From the NCBI GenBank assembly GCA_024195585.1, contig SWBL01000208.1, forward strand, positions 1-64,000: a DNA stretch of 64,000 bases. Direction: 5' to 3'. A program made the position numbers and the translations under genes. The notes beneath the pieces are model-generated. The model had not been told where the DNA came from. It was given only the letters and a program-made list of their open reading frames with translations, and searched no databases. This stretch comes from Aureobasidium sp. EXF-3400 (taxonomy: Eukaryota; Ascomycota; Dothideomycetes; Dothideales; Saccotheciaceae). Shown piece by piece: positions 12,076 through 24,000 of the stretch; positions within the stretch are counted from its first letter, which is position 1, and each line of letters starts with the position of its first letter.

Positions 12076-13785
12076 ATGGGTGATGGCAAAATCGCAAAGA
12101 GCGACACTATGTTGCAAAGCAACGCTTCGTCTAGCGAATTGGCTGGCTCACTAAGCTCTGATGGTATACAAAATGCTACTGTAGGACATAGCCATGACCT
12201 AAAAAGAAACTATTCGCTTTGGTCGATCCTAGGGGCTGGCTTTTCCCTCACGAACTCTTGGGTTAGTTTATGACATACATGATTGTCTCCTTGGGGCTAA
12301 CATACTACAGTTTGGTGTTTCTATTGCAATGGTAACAGGAATCAACTCTGGCGGGCCTGTCTTGCTCGTGTACGGCATCATTGTTGTAATGCTGGTCAGC
12401 ATATGCGTCGGTGTCAGTCTGAGTGAACTTGCTAGTGCACTTCCAAATGCAGGTAAGATCTAACATGCCTTCGACATGTCTCACAGGCATCTGAACCATC
12501 TTCTGACATACTACCAGGCGGGCAGTACTTCTGGGCCGCACAGTTATCATCGAGAAAGTACGCTAGGTTTTCAAGTTATCTTACCGGCTGGTTCTCGTGG
12601 GCTGGAGCCATCTTCTCGTGCACATCAACAACTATTGGAGTCGCAAGTGGGCTAGTCGGTTGCTGGCAGCTCTCTCATCCCGATTACGTCGTCAAGGACT
12701 ATCATGTCTTTGCGACTTACCTCATCCTTACATGGGTCTGTTTCTTGTTCAATTGCTACGGAAAGATTCTGCCCGCGGTTGCAACCACTGGTCTTTACTG
12801 CTCTCTGATCTCCTTTGTCGTAATCCTGGCTACTGTACCTGCAACAGCACCCAGCCATCAGAGTCCCAAATTTGTATTCGCGACGTTCATCAATAACACT
12901 GGTTGGACCAATGCTGGTATTGCCTTCATAACTGGACTGATCAACGCCAATTGGGCATTTGCCTGCCTCGATTGTGCGACTCATCTTGCGGAAGAAGTCC
13001 ATCAGCCTGAGCGTATGATCCCGATCGCAATCATGGGTACCGTCGCTATCGGATTTGTTACCAGCTGGTGCTTCGTTGTATCCATGCTGTTCAGCATTAT
13101 CGGTGATTTCCAGGATGTTGCCAACAGTTTGACCGGAGTCCCGATCCTCCAGCTTTTCTACAACGCTCTGGACAATACCGCTGGAGCCATTGTGCTCGAG
13201 GTCTTGATTATCTGCACAGGTTTGGGCTGTGTGATTGCTGGACATACCTGGCAGAGTCGCCTCTGTTTCTCATTCGCTAGAGATTCTGGAGTACCAGGCC
13301 ATAAGTGGCTTCAAAAGATCGATGCCAAGCTGGACGTTCCCCTAAATGCACACTTCACTAGTTGTGTTATTGTCACGATTGTAGGATGCATGTACCTGGC
13401 ATCTACAGCTGCGTTCAATGCGATGTCTAGTGCATGCATCGTCTTGCTCTATATCTCCTATGCCATTCCTGTCATCTGTCTTCTGTGCAAAGGCAGACAG
13501 AAATCACTTACTGGGCCTTTCAATCTGGGAGTTTTCGGTCTCATCTCCAACTACGTTCTACTGGCGTGGACGGTATTTACGTTGGTCTTATATTCGTTCC
13601 CGTCATACATGCCAGCAACTGCCGGAAACATGAACTACGTCTGCGTTGTCTACGCAATCGTGTTGTTCATCATCGCAGTCGATTGGTCTTGCAGAGGCAG
13701 GAAGCATTACAGAGGACAGGAGGAAAGACAGGTCGATATCGAACCTAACGATATCTTCGTGAAAGCAGGCCCGGCAGAACCATAG
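12076..13785 (+). CDS. APC-superfamily permease (amino acid/choline/GABA-permease type)
   Basis: Model: join(12076..12261,12311..12452,12518..13785), 531 aa. Plasma-membrane proton-coupled transporter of the fungal amino-acid/choline/GABA permease group. After a ~50-residue hydrophilic N-terminus comes YSLWSILGAGFSLTNSW, the family's TM1 region, then about 12 hydrophobic segments. The conserved helix LINANWAFACLDCATHLAEEVHQPERMIP near the middle is family-diagnostic, and GHTWQSRLCFSFARDSGVPGH follows. The hydrophilic C-terminus ends KAGPAEP. Both introns are short (49 and 65 bp) and restore frame; the second contains a decoy CACAG acceptor. Flanks are long gaps, so context gives no substrate. 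Hnm1-like choline or GABA uptake is possible; the substrate is not assignable. Confidence 0.92.
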
Positions 13786-14876
13786 TTGCATCGGTCTTCT
13801 TTCCTTTCTCACGGCACGATTCATGTAGACACTTTCAATCGAAACGTTCCATTCGCTAAAGTTTGACACTTACGTCGCCCTCCAAACCCACCGTTACTTT
13901 TCTAACCAGAGTTTTGTCCATCGAAGGCTCTTCATTTAACCGCTCTTGCCATGCATGATCTTCTTCCTGCCTTGTCTTGTAAATTCGTCGATTCTTCTAC
14001 GGTTGCAGGATGCGCATCGCGATGGAGTTGATCACCACAGAAGTACTTCGTACTCCATACACAAGGTTTTTCCGGAAATGTTCTTGCAGCGTTCCCAGAG
14101 TTTCGAAGCCCTGGGCGCGCCAATGAGAAGACGACAAGCATTTTTCCCACTCGGTCGGCTTTGCGTTTTGAGCTGTGCCGTTTGGATCTTGTGCACGCTT
14201 GTCAGAAGTTTCCAAGCCTCACAAGCCTTTTTCCAGCCTTTCCCGACGCACCGCAGGATCAGGAAAACATCCTTTCCGAGAGCTCCGAGGCTCATTTTCG
14301 AGTAGTAGTATCGTGACATTGGAGGTCGCATAGACGAATACAGTGCTGTCAGGAGCTCTCGCAGTGTTTGGCCTGACCGGGTTGAATCGGTCTTGCGACA
14401 CTGAAAACGTTACTTCGACAAACTCGCGTGGTGCACGGCTTGCAGTGGTCGCAAACATGATCCGGGTTCCGATTCAAACTCGTCCTCGACCACTCAGGCG
14501 CCAGTAAATAATGAAGCACCTCGTCATATCTACAGTCGGACCGAAATCACACCCTCACCGGTGGGCACACTATTCCTGAACGGACCTTGAAGCGGATTTC
14601 TGAGTCGGACCTTCTCAACAACCCTGCAAGGTTTGGAGTGATTCTGGGGCCAGTTCTCCATGGAGATGGGGAATTGGAGACCGCATGCCTCCACCTTCAA
14701 CAGTATCTGCCCACGGAGAGCGGATCGGCTACGATGCACGAGCGTCCCCATGGCTCTTCTCCACTTTCATGGAGCATACATAAGGGTGGAGGGCCACCCA
14801 TTTGGTAGAAAGTTTCCTTTCTGACGCATTTCTTTCCTCTTCCTCTATCTATCACCAAAAGTACTCGTGCATCAAC
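13786..14876. other. Intergenic, promoter of the MFS porter
   Basis: About 1.1 kb between two same-strand transporters. No gene seen. A CATACATAAGG motif about 100 bp upstream of the porter ATG could serve as a TATA-like element, and the last 60 bp before the ATG are C/T-rich as in fungal leaders. Confidence 0.5.
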
Positions 14877-17039
14877 ATGGGTAAGGGTGTCAAGGGTGCC
14901 GCCTCTGGCGAGCAACATGAGAACATCGAGATGTTCGAGCCTGCTCAGGGAAGCTACATGGATCGCCGCGATATGACCAAGGACCAGATGGAAGATGCTG
15001 TCCGCTCTGGCAGCGTTCCTCATGTCAACACCAACGAAGCCATCGACATCGCAAAGAACGGCGGCTGGGAAGTCGACGCCCTCATGACCGAGATGCAGAA
15101 TGAAATCGACACTCAGGGCGGAGAGAACTACGGCCATTTCGATCTCCAGTTCAAGAACCCCAAGCACTTCACCTGGCTTATTGTGGCATTCGCTTCCATG
15201 GGTGGTATGCTTTCTGGTCTCGATCAATCGCTTATTTCTGGTGCCAACCTTTTCCTTCCTGGGGATCTCGGTCTCAATGATCGCCAGAACAGTCTGGTCA
15301 ACTCATCTATGTCGCTCGGAGCTGTTGGTGGTGCCTTCCTTCTCTCTCCTGCTAACGAGTACCTTGGACGTCGCTGGGCTATCATCTTCTCGTGTGTTCT
15401 CTACACCGTTGGTGGTGCTCTCGAAGCTGCTGCCCAGGACTACGGTATGATCATCGCGGCTCGTATCATCTTGGGCCTGGGTGTGGGCCTTGAGGGAGGT
15501 ACTGTAAGTTCTCTTTGATGGAAACAGAAAGACAGAAAGGGAGGGGGGAAAGAAAAAAAAAAGAAAAAAAAAATCCCCCCCCCCCCCCCCCCCCGGCTCC
15601 CAAACACAGAAACAAAGAGCCTGCTGCTAACAAAGAGCATTTAGGTCCCTGTATATGTGGCAGAGACTGTCGAGAGAAGACTCCGTGGCAACATGGTCTC
15701 GCTTTACCAGTTTGCCATTGCGTTTGGTGAAGTTCTGGGCTATGCGGTTGCTGCCATGTTCATCACTGTAAGTTCTCTTTGAGCCCAAAAACAAATAAAC
15801 TGCTGCTAACCTTCATTTAGGTCCCTGGCAATTGGAGATACATCCTTGGTAGCTCTTTGCTCTTCTCCACTATCATGGGTATTGGTATGCTTTACATGCC
15901 CGAGTCGCCTCGCTACCTCATGCACAAAGGAAAGCCAGTAGAAGCCTTCAAGGTCTGGAAACGCATTCGCGGTATCGAGTCCCTGGACTCTCGTGAAGAG
16001 TTCTACGTTATGAAGATGTCCCAAGAGCAGGAAGACGAAGAAGTCGCCAATGGTCGTGGAAACTCGAAGTACCCCTGGTTGGATCTCCTCACAGAGCCTC
16101 GCGCACGTCGCGCTTTTGTTTACGCAAACATGATGATCATGCTTGGACAGATGACCGGAATCAACGCTATCACCTACTTCATGAGTACTCTGATGGAGCG
16201 TCTTGGATTCGACAAATACCAGGCCAACTACATGTCCCTGGTTGGTGGTGGTTCGCTTCTTCTCGGTACCATCCCCGCTGTCCTGTACATGGAGAGATGT
16301 GGTCGTCGCTTCTGGGCTTGCGCAACACTTCCCGTCTTCTTTGTTGGTTTGATCATCGCTGGTGTATCTCAGTACTGTGGTGGCCAAGGTGCCCAGATGG
16401 GTGTCTACCTGACTGGTCTTATCATCTACGAGGTCTTCTTCGGAACCTACGCCTGTCTAACCTGGGTCATTCCTGCCGAATCTTATCCCACTTATCTGAG
16501 ATCATACGGAATGACTACCTCGTAAGTAACCGTTCAAGCCGTACATGTAATGACCACTGCTAAAAAAAAAAAACAGAGACGCCTTGCTGTTCCTTTTCTC
16601 ATTCATCGTAACCTATAACTTCACCGCGATGCAAAAAGCCTTTACTAATATTGGTCTTACTGCTGGATTCTACGGTGTAAGTTGAGCAGAAGGTACAAAC
16701 ACCACGACTAGTGGTGGCGCTTTGTCTCAAGCAAAGTCGTGGTGTTCTTGCCTATACAGCTTTGTAAAGCCATGCTAATTAAATTTCCAGGGAATCGCTT
16801 TTGTGGGCTGGTTTTATCAGCTCTTCTTCATGCCCGAGACCAAGGACAAAACGCTCGAGGAGATCGACATTATCTTCTCTCAGCCCACCAGCAAGCTTGT
16901 GGCCCAAAACTGGAAGAACATCAAAGAAACCACCAACGATCTGCTCCGTTTCAGGTTCAAGAAGGTCTTTATCGATGCACACAACATGCCTGCAGTCGAC
17001 TTCAGCCAGGGCAAGCAAGACCTTGGCCACCAGGCATAA
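14877..17039 (+). CDS. MFS sugar/polyol transporter
   Basis: Model: join(14877..15503,15645..15767,15821..16521,16577..16676,16791..17039), 599 aa. Twelve-helix sugar porter, probably plasma membrane and proton-coupled. A ~95-residue acidic N-terminus precedes TM1 (FTWLIVAFASMGGMLSGLDQ). Family marks are NEYLGRRW, the GLGVGLEGGTVPVYVAE stretch of TM4, PESPRYLMHKGK before the central loop, GQMTGINAITYF in TM7 and PETKDKTLEE after TM12. The substrate is not predictable; it is not a close hexose-carrier match by eye. Introns 1 and 2 are near-copies of each other at both ends, intron 1 carries a C20 tract, and intron 4 contains a perfect 12-bp inverted repeat (see findings). Confidence 0.93.
15504..15644 (+). 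repeat. Intron 1 of the MFS porter, twin of intron 2
   Basis: 141 bp. Its first 15 bases (GTAAGTTCTCTTTGA) and its branch/acceptor end (CTGCTGCTAAC..CATTTAG) match intron 2. The flanking exon bases ACT and GTCCCTG are also the same. It contains an extra ~88 bp of A/G-rich sequence followed by 20 C. Confidence 0.9.
15768..15820 (+). repeat. Intron 2 of the MFS porter, twin of intron 1
   Basis: 53 bp, sharing the donor, branch-site and acceptor blocks with the preceding intron and sitting between the same ACT and GTCCCTG exon flanks. Consistent with an introner-like duplication. Confidence 0.9.
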
Positions 17040-17835
17040 GCTTGAGGATGCTGCATACAGGTTGAGGCTGGATTTCCTCGATCTTCTATAAGATTGGGAG
17101 GTGACGTTGAGATTGAGAAGAACGATATGCTCTTGGCATAATAGTATTGCCAAGGCGCAGAGATAGATATATGACCATATTAATGTGAGCTTACGATTTC
17201 AAAACGTATTCACTTTTGGACAGGGTCAACCCGTGTGCTAGAGACTGTCACAGCGTAGGGACCGTTCTAGTCTATCTGTGGCCACCCCTTCCATTCAGAA
17301 AGTAACTGTGCATTTCTATAGCTCACAATTTCCCCATACCCCATGATGGGAGAGAGTTTGTGACAGTCTAAGGTAGTAAGCCTGCCAAGCCATTGCTGTA
17401 TGGACGTCACATCTTCTCTGCGACAATCTTGCTCTTTCCACAACACCATGCTCGCGGCTTGCGAAGCTACCCCAGGCACTGTGAAGCAGAGCCCTTGATG
17501 CCATGATACCATTGTGAACTCGCTCCGCCAAGGCAAGTATTGCGTGACCGCCTAAAAAGTGAGAGGATCGTCCCGGACGCCTTCCAAACTCGGCTGCAAA
17601 GGATTCACTATACACTTGGCTTTACAGCATCGAGGCATTGGCATGACTCCAAAGAGAGTTGGATCCGGCTTTGCACCACAGGATCTACTCAATACTGTTA
17701 CTGAAGCCATGCAGCGTCATAGGCAGGGCGCGAGGCCATGGGCTGATATGCATATAAACAACGACTTGACTCTCCATTCTTCGTGATTTCCTTGCTCTAC
17801 CTCGGCATATTTCCAACCCACATCAAAAACACTCA
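17040..17835. other. Intergenic; solitary element end and TATA-like box
   Basis: No gene seen. Bases 17308-17323 (GTGCATTTCTATAGCT) match the terminal repeat of the small element family found elsewhere, with no partner nearby. CATATAAA at 17751-17758 lies about 80 bp upstream of the next ATG and is a plausible TATA box. Confidence 0.55.
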
Positions 17836-18519
17836 ATGCTTCTTACACAATTCATATTGACCTTGGTGCTGGCTTCATCTCAACAAGCCCTAGCAAAATC
17901 CTGCTCTAAGTTTACGGCCATCAACAGATTCAATGGTCCTACCTACACATCGACCGATGGCTCCCGAGCCATTAGCAAGGGTGCCAATTGTCCTCCTACA
18001 GACGGCTGTACGGTTCTTTACGGCGGCTATGTGACTGCTGGTCGCACCCTCAACATCTCAGACCCGAGCTACGCCGACTCAGTCTACAAGACAATCTCCT
18101 CAACCATCGACCTCGAATTTATAGAAGCAAAGACTTATCCAATTTCCAACGGGACGCAGAAATTCGAGAACGGCGTATCTGGTTATGTCATATACACACC
18201 TTATACCATCTGCACCACTGGACGACTCTCCGGCTGCGATGCAGATGAGCTCAACGGAGAGATCGTGGAAGCTTGTACACTGGATCTCCGTGATGGCACA
18301 ATTACTGGTGATATAGGTCCAGTCATGAGCGTTGGAGGCGGCCTTGAAAGGTTGACCTGCAACCCCTCCAACACGACACAGGCGAAGAATGGAAACTATT
18401 CTGCTTCTTGCACTGGCTCTGAGGACGAAGCCAACCATACTGGAACTGCCAGTGCATTGGGTGGGGTGTCGCTATTTCTCCTGTCTGGTTCGCTTCTGGC
18501 GGCCTTTGTTGGCTTCTAG
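17836..18519 (+). CDS. Small secreted cysteine protein, predicted GPI-anchored
   Basis: One exon, 227 aa. I do not recognise the family. Residues 1-20 are a classic signal peptide ending QQALA. The mature part has eight cysteines, enough for four disulfides, and several N-glycosylation sequons (NIS, NGT, NTT, NYS, NHT). The last ~20 residues are hydrophobic (LGGVSLFLLSGSLLAAFVGF) and follow a small-residue stretch, as expected of a GPI-attachment signal. It is therefore probably displayed on the plasma membrane or cell wall. A TATA-like CATATAAA is ~80 bp upstream. A role as wall protein or effector is speculation. Confidence 0.8.
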   Translation: MLLTQFILTLVLASSQQALAKSCSKFTAINRFNGPTYTSTDGSRAISKGANCPPTDGCTVLYGGYVTAGRTLNISDPSYADSVYKTISSTIDLEFIEAKTYPISNGTQKFENGVSGYVIYTPYTICTTGRLSGCDADELNGEIVEACTLDLRDGTITGDIGPVMSVGGGLERLTCNPSNTTQAKNGNYSASCTGSEDEANHTGTASALGGVSLFLLSGSLLAAFVGF

Positions 18520-18562
18520 TCTGGTTGACACTATCTCTCATGTGCTAAAGACTATCGTAATT

Positions 18563-18676
18563 TAGCTATAGAAATGCACGATACTTTTGCAACAATGGTG
18601 GTCTCCACAGAGGGGACCCCTTCGGAAGCTATCTCCATGGCCAGGCTCAGGTTCGAAACTGTGCATTACTATAGCT
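18563..18676. mobile_element. MITE-like element with 16-bp terminal inverted repeats
   Basis: Left end AGCTATAGAAATGCAC (18564-18579) and right end GTGCATTACTATAGCT (18661-18676) are inverted copies with 15 of 16 bases matching. About 113 bp, no coding capacity. It begins 44 bp after the stop of the GPI-protein gene. Confidence 0.7.
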
Positions 18677-19340
18677 TGTAATAGCCCTTATACCTCGATA
18701 TGGGAAGATAGTCAACCGCAAGATATCAACAATTAGCATGAGGCAAGACAAGAAAGCAGGTCTGGCAACAATCTGTCACTCCCTTTTCAGGCATATAGTC
18801 TTAATGCGGATACTGTCTCTTCACAACTATGCTAGTCAACAACTTTCTTCCATAATTCGATGTTGGACTTTGAGTGTTGAGGTTTTTGGGTGATGGTGAG
18901 CAATTCAGCCGGTGACCCTGTCTCAGATTCTGACAGGGTCCTACCCTCAACCACTCTTGAAAGGCTCGACGACGACATTTCACGTCGACCAAGGGTACCA
19001 CATGATATCTCAGTTGATGAATGCGTTCACTTCACTATATGGATGATGTTGATCTGACTTGTACCTATAAATATTAATTATCAGCTATAGAACATCCCAA
19101 TATTGTTTTTCCATCGTCATATCTGGAAACCCTCACCACTGCTGCATGTATTGTACTTAACATTCCTGATTCAACACGTGAAACTTTTATTTTTGTATCT
19201 GTCAAACCGACTCGATTAAGGCGCTGGGGGATATCGAGAGATAAAATGTTAGCAAGCGTATGTTGATTGATGCCACATGAATTCCGAGTCAGCGACAAGG
19301 CCTCCTTCCACAGCGACATGTGACACAGTTCAGACTACGG

Positions 19341-19447
19341 AAATGCACAATGCTTTCTAAGAGTGGTTGGTATCCATGGATATCATTCTCTCAAGGTATC
19401 CCTATGGCCGTACCTCTGATCTTAGAAAGCATTGTGCCTTTTAATAG
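19341..19447. mobile_element. Palindromic MITE-like element
   Basis: GCACAATGCTTTCTAAGA (19345-19362) is perfectly inverted at 19420-19437. The left arm is preceded by GAAAT and the right followed by CTTTTAATAGCTA, resembling the ends of the other elements. A 12-bp palindrome TATCCATGGATA lies at 19371-19382. Confidence 0.65.
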
Positions 19448-19669
19448 CTACATTGTGGCTGTCTTCAGCACATGGGGATGCATGGGCGATTTCGCAAAGC
19501 TATGCATGAACGTCCGGGCACAGGCGGGCGAAGAACGATGCAACACATCCTGCGGTGATCATGTGTCAATGATAGACATCTTGACTACGGACAATAGACT
19601 ATCAAATGAACGAAGCGTCTCTGAAGAAGTAATATAGCAAAAACAATCATGGCGAAGTATACAAAGCAA

Positions 19670-20660
19670 TCATGCATCCACAGCCTTTTGCGCATCTGCT
19701 TCTGCTTGACGTCGAAGGCCGTCTTCTTTCATCCTCGCCCTACGTTGTTCAATAGGTTCCCAAGCGCAAGGACCAGAAGATTGGACCTGCTGTGGCTTGA
19801 AACTCGTAAGAAGTGCTTCCCGGAATGCTTCTGTCCTTTCTTTGTTGACCTGAAACTTCTGATTGCAAAGTTCGACCAGAATACGCATGTACGCCTCGTT
19901 GACCATGGGTATTAGCTTGCCATCATCGGCCTCATAACCGATCACACTGTCGAAAGAAAGGTCGGTATTTCGGATTGCAACCATAGCAGTCGATGTCCGA
20001 AGATTGTCAGTTGATATGTTTGATATGCCACTTTCTCTGAACCCAGACTGCAATGCTGCCGTGTCTAGTTTCTGTGCGCTCTCAAGTGATGAGCACAATA
20101 TGCGTAAGCACTGCGTTGTCAATTAACCTGGGGTTGACGGTTCATTCTCGACAGATGAAGCAGAGCTCAATAGCAGACTGACATGAAGCAGAGTTGGAAA
20201 GCAGAACGAGATAACAAGAGACGAAGATGTTACCTACCATGGGTTCAAACTTGCACCGCACCCACCTAACGCCCTCGATAGATGGAGGGACGGCGAGGTT
20301 GGTATGATCAGACAGCCCCAACATGGGAGCTACAGGACTCTTCCCTGAAAGGGGCAATGGATCATGCGCCACGAAGAGGGCCTGTCCACCATTGTCATCA
20401 GCAGCAATAGAGGCACCAGAGATGCGCGTATGATCGTCCGAGTTCGAGCGCGGGCCGGTCAAACTCCTGCCTTCCAGATACACAACAATGCGGCCTGCGC
20501 AGCTGCCTGTCGTCACCAGAGTCTCTATTTCGTTGATCGCATCCACTAGCTTTCGAATGCCAACATCGATATTGCTCCTGGATGGGATGTTATTCAAGGC
20601 ATTGGGCGCTGTAAGTTGTTGCAGGAGATCTGTCTTCTGTGCCGTGAACCCCGACGACAT
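19670..20660 (-). CDS. TYW3: tRNA wybutosine-synthesizing protein 3 (TYW3)
   Basis: Model: complement(join(19670..20110,20238..20660)), 287 aa. TYW3 performs the SAM-dependent N4-methylation step (yW-86 to yW-72) in making wybutosine at position 37 of tRNA-Phe. Family features: the N-terminal helix MSSGFTAQKTDLLQQL, LVTTGSCAGRIVVYLEG, ALFVAHDPLP, KFEPM before the intron, and ESAQKLDTAALQSGFRESG then VAIRNTDLSFDSVIG after it. I chose the Met at 20660 because it fits the family start; an ATG six codons upstream is also in frame. The 127-bp intron is the weakest point of the model. The gene is divergent from the DUF2461 gene across a 411-bp shared promoter. Confidence 0.88.
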
Positions 20661-21071
20661 CGCAAAGAGATCCCTCATACTTGATAGCAGCGATCACAGG
20701 TGGATGTGGTTCCGTCCCGGCTGCATTCAAAGCTCGATACGTTGACGAGCAGTGAATAATGGACGGAAAGTCCGCAAGTTGCGATGAGATTCGATGTTCG
20801 GATACAGTTCATGATGTCATTTGGAATGCGATGCTCACGCGATGTTGACAGTTTTTGTTGTCGCGTGAAATACGACAGGCGAATTTAGTTGAACACACGG
20901 ACAAAGTACACTGGCCCTCATCGCACTTTCTTAAATTGGTCAAAGTCTGGTTCGGTGATTCTCTAGCTACGGGACTGGTGTCTCAACATCTACAAAGCAT
21001 CAAGAACCACTGGACCCTCGTCCCCACTTGGAAGGAACCACTCCTGGCAAGCCAAACAAACGACACGCAAT
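20661..21071. promoter_or_regulatory. Shared promoter between TYW3 and DUF2461 gene
   Basis: 411 bp between divergent start codons. No TATA box or other site could be named with confidence. Confidence 0.5.
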
Positions 21072-24000
21072 ATGGCACGCAAGTCAATAAAGACGCTTGA
21101 CCAGAACGAAGCGATGGTCCCAAACATTGGGGATCGCAAAAGAAAGCAGGGACCTGTTCGAGGTGCTCGGAGAGCTGCTACCAAAAGCAAATATTTCGAA
21201 CCAGATACCGAGAACGACCCTGAAGATGGATCATCCAGTGCTGTAGTAGAGTCCGAAGATGATTCTGATATCTCAGAAGCGTTGTCCGAAGATGAGCAGC
21301 GCCCGAAAAAGCGAAGAGCACCAGCATCTTCAAAGGCGACCGAATCCGCTCCCACTGCAGGCGAAAAGGGAAAAGAGCTTTGGCGTCAAGGTGCCAGCAC
21401 TGGACTTGCTCCTGGAACCCAGATCATCATCAAGAAGCCAAAGCCTAGAACGCCAGGAAACACTCCCTACTCCGATACCACGATTCACCCCAACACTATG
21501 CTGTTCCTCAAGGACCTCAAAGCGAACAATGACCGAGAATGGCTCAAGAGTAAGTGTTTACGCAATCCCGACCACTGTGCACCCTACTCCGTGTCAATGT
21601 CAAGCCTCTTAGTGAAGGATGTTATATCTCCACATCGCGATCTTGGTGTGGGCAACCGCCAATACTCGCTTGTTCATCTCCTCATAACGACTGCGGCGTT
21701 CAACACAATCCTTTGCAGTGCAGCATGAGCACGAGACTACCTGCTCTCGGCCGAAAGAGCCTTTCATCGGCTGATTGCAAGTGTTGTTGGTTCGCTTTGC
21801 AGCTCGAACATTTGTGCAGTAGCTTGCAGCCAGATCACCCAAAAGACGTTCGTTGGTTCTCGCCATTACTCCACAACCGACCACCCGCTTGAGCGCCAAA
21901 TTACACCGCTCCCTGAATCGCGCACCCCATTCACCACGCATGGCTGGGATCACTCCTTTTAATGTGATTCAAAGCAATTGACTGACTCGTGACCGCTTTT
22001 GTAGTGTATGACGCCGATTACCGCTCAAGTCTGAAAGACTGGAACTCGTTTGTTGAGTCCTTGACCGAAGAACTTACTAAGATTGACGACACGATCCCAG
22101 AACTGCCACTGAAGGATGTGGTCAGTAATGTTCATCCTATGACCTCGATATACCACTGATATAGATCTCGATGAGCAGGTTTTTCGCATTTACAGAGACA
22201 TACGATTCAGTAAAGATCCTACGCCTTACAAAGTAAGTACCAGGAGGCTTTCGGCCGCAAGGAAATCCTGCAGGCAGCAGCATCGAGGTGGCCCATGTCG
22301 TCTACTGTGACGCTAATACTAACGCATTGACCTCATAGCCATATTTTTCCGCCGCCTGGTTAGTTCATCACGCATGAGCAGCAGGATCAAGAACACGACA
22401 CTGACCAAGATATCACGAAACGTCTAGGAGCCGAACGGGCCGCAAAGGACCATATGCTGCCTACTATGTTCAAATTAGTCCGAACGACAGCTTTGTTGGT
22501 GAGTACTACGATTTCTACTGCTATCCTTGTTTTTCTTTTTCTCCATATGGCTTGTCGGACTGGTGCGGCTGTGGCTTGCTCAATCGACTCGAGGGTCCTT
22601 CCCGCTCCCGGCACGATACCGTTCTTAGCCGATACCCGCGCTGCCGAGGGACACGATTGATCGTGAAGTTATCGAACACAGCAGCAATCACTTGGGGTCA
22701 AGCCGTGTGCGATGAGATCGTAACTCAATCGGCTAGCCCCGGCTTGACCTCTACGATGGCCCGGCGACATGTTTCCGCTTTCGCCAGACCCCTTCCTGCA
22801 AGAAGCCCAGCAACAGGGCTGACTGTCTGAACGCTCAATGATCTAGTATTGATGTGATATTCCCTGAGAAGTGATAGTCTCTTGCACTCTCACCTGGGTA
22901 TCACTCGAATCTAGAGAAGACTATGCCTTGTTGCAGTCAGAGACAACGAGCTCTACCACATCTCGGAAGAAGTTCGACTTAGATGATGCATGACTGTTTC
23001 TGAGAGCGGAACTCTGCCGAGACACGTTGCTCGAGATGTCCAATTGTCCTGTCTCCAGACGGACGATGTTGTGCCACGCTCTTGTATTTGCCTCAATGCA
23101 AAGGTAGTGAGATAAGTTCGAGGCTGCCATTGTGCTTGCATCGACTGTCTTTTTCTTCGCGAGTGAGGACGTCACTGGGTCGATGCTGGTGTACGGTTGT
23201 TTGAGGGACGGTGCGAACGTATGATGCCTACAAGACGGTCAGGGGTTGCCTGCAGCAGTGATCAACATCGCTGTAACGTTCTACTCATCCATTGCACATG
23301 CTCTTGCTGCTGTTCTGAGTTGAGTCAGGAACAAAACTTGGCTGCCTTGTTGGAGAGAGTTCGAGGTTTGGCGAGACGTGGTCGATCGCAGGCGGGTCAA
23401 AGATCGAGTGTTGAGCTCCTTTGCTGGCCGCAAGCTCTCTGCAGTAGATAGACAATCTTCTTTGTACCGAAACTGACTCTTGACATTGTAGGTGGGGGCT
23501 ACTGGTCTCCAGATGCAAGGGCCCTGGCAGCTCTTCGCACTACCATCGACGAGAATCCACAGCGGCTGAAGGATGTCTTGATGAACGACAAGATGCGAGC
23601 CGAGTTCCTCTCGGGGAGTTCGAAGAAGACAGCTGTGAAGTCTTTCGTCAAGATGAATGCAGAAACTGCGCTGAAGACTAAGCCAAAGGTAAGCAGCCAA
23701 CCTCTCTTTGTTCCACTCCCTACATAGATCGTGCATATCCTCAACCAGTGGTTGCAAGCAAAGACTATCGCGCCGATGCTCCGGTCTTGCTTGCGTCAGC
23801 AAATAGGTCTTCCATGGAGGATACCCTGCGGTCAGCCCTCTCGGAAGCTGTGTGGCTGGCTACCCTGATGACAAGCCACCTGGACAAGGCCCGGAGGAAG
23901 CGATGTTGGTTGCTTCTGTGCATCGTGCATCTCTAAACGGCAACGAGCATCAAAACCCTGGACAGCCGAAGACTTGAGTGCGGAGGGAAAAAGAAGCAAA

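Larger units (their letters stand above)
18520..19669. other. Intergenic rich in small inverted-repeat elements
   Basis: About 1.15 kb between convergent genes. It holds the elements at 18563-18676 and 19341-19447, annotated separately. The rest is A/T-rich and shows no gene. Confidence 0.6.

Noticed and set aside
22499..23491. Nested gene inside the 993-bp intron of the DUF2461 gene
   Set aside because: Only short, motif-free frames on either strand.
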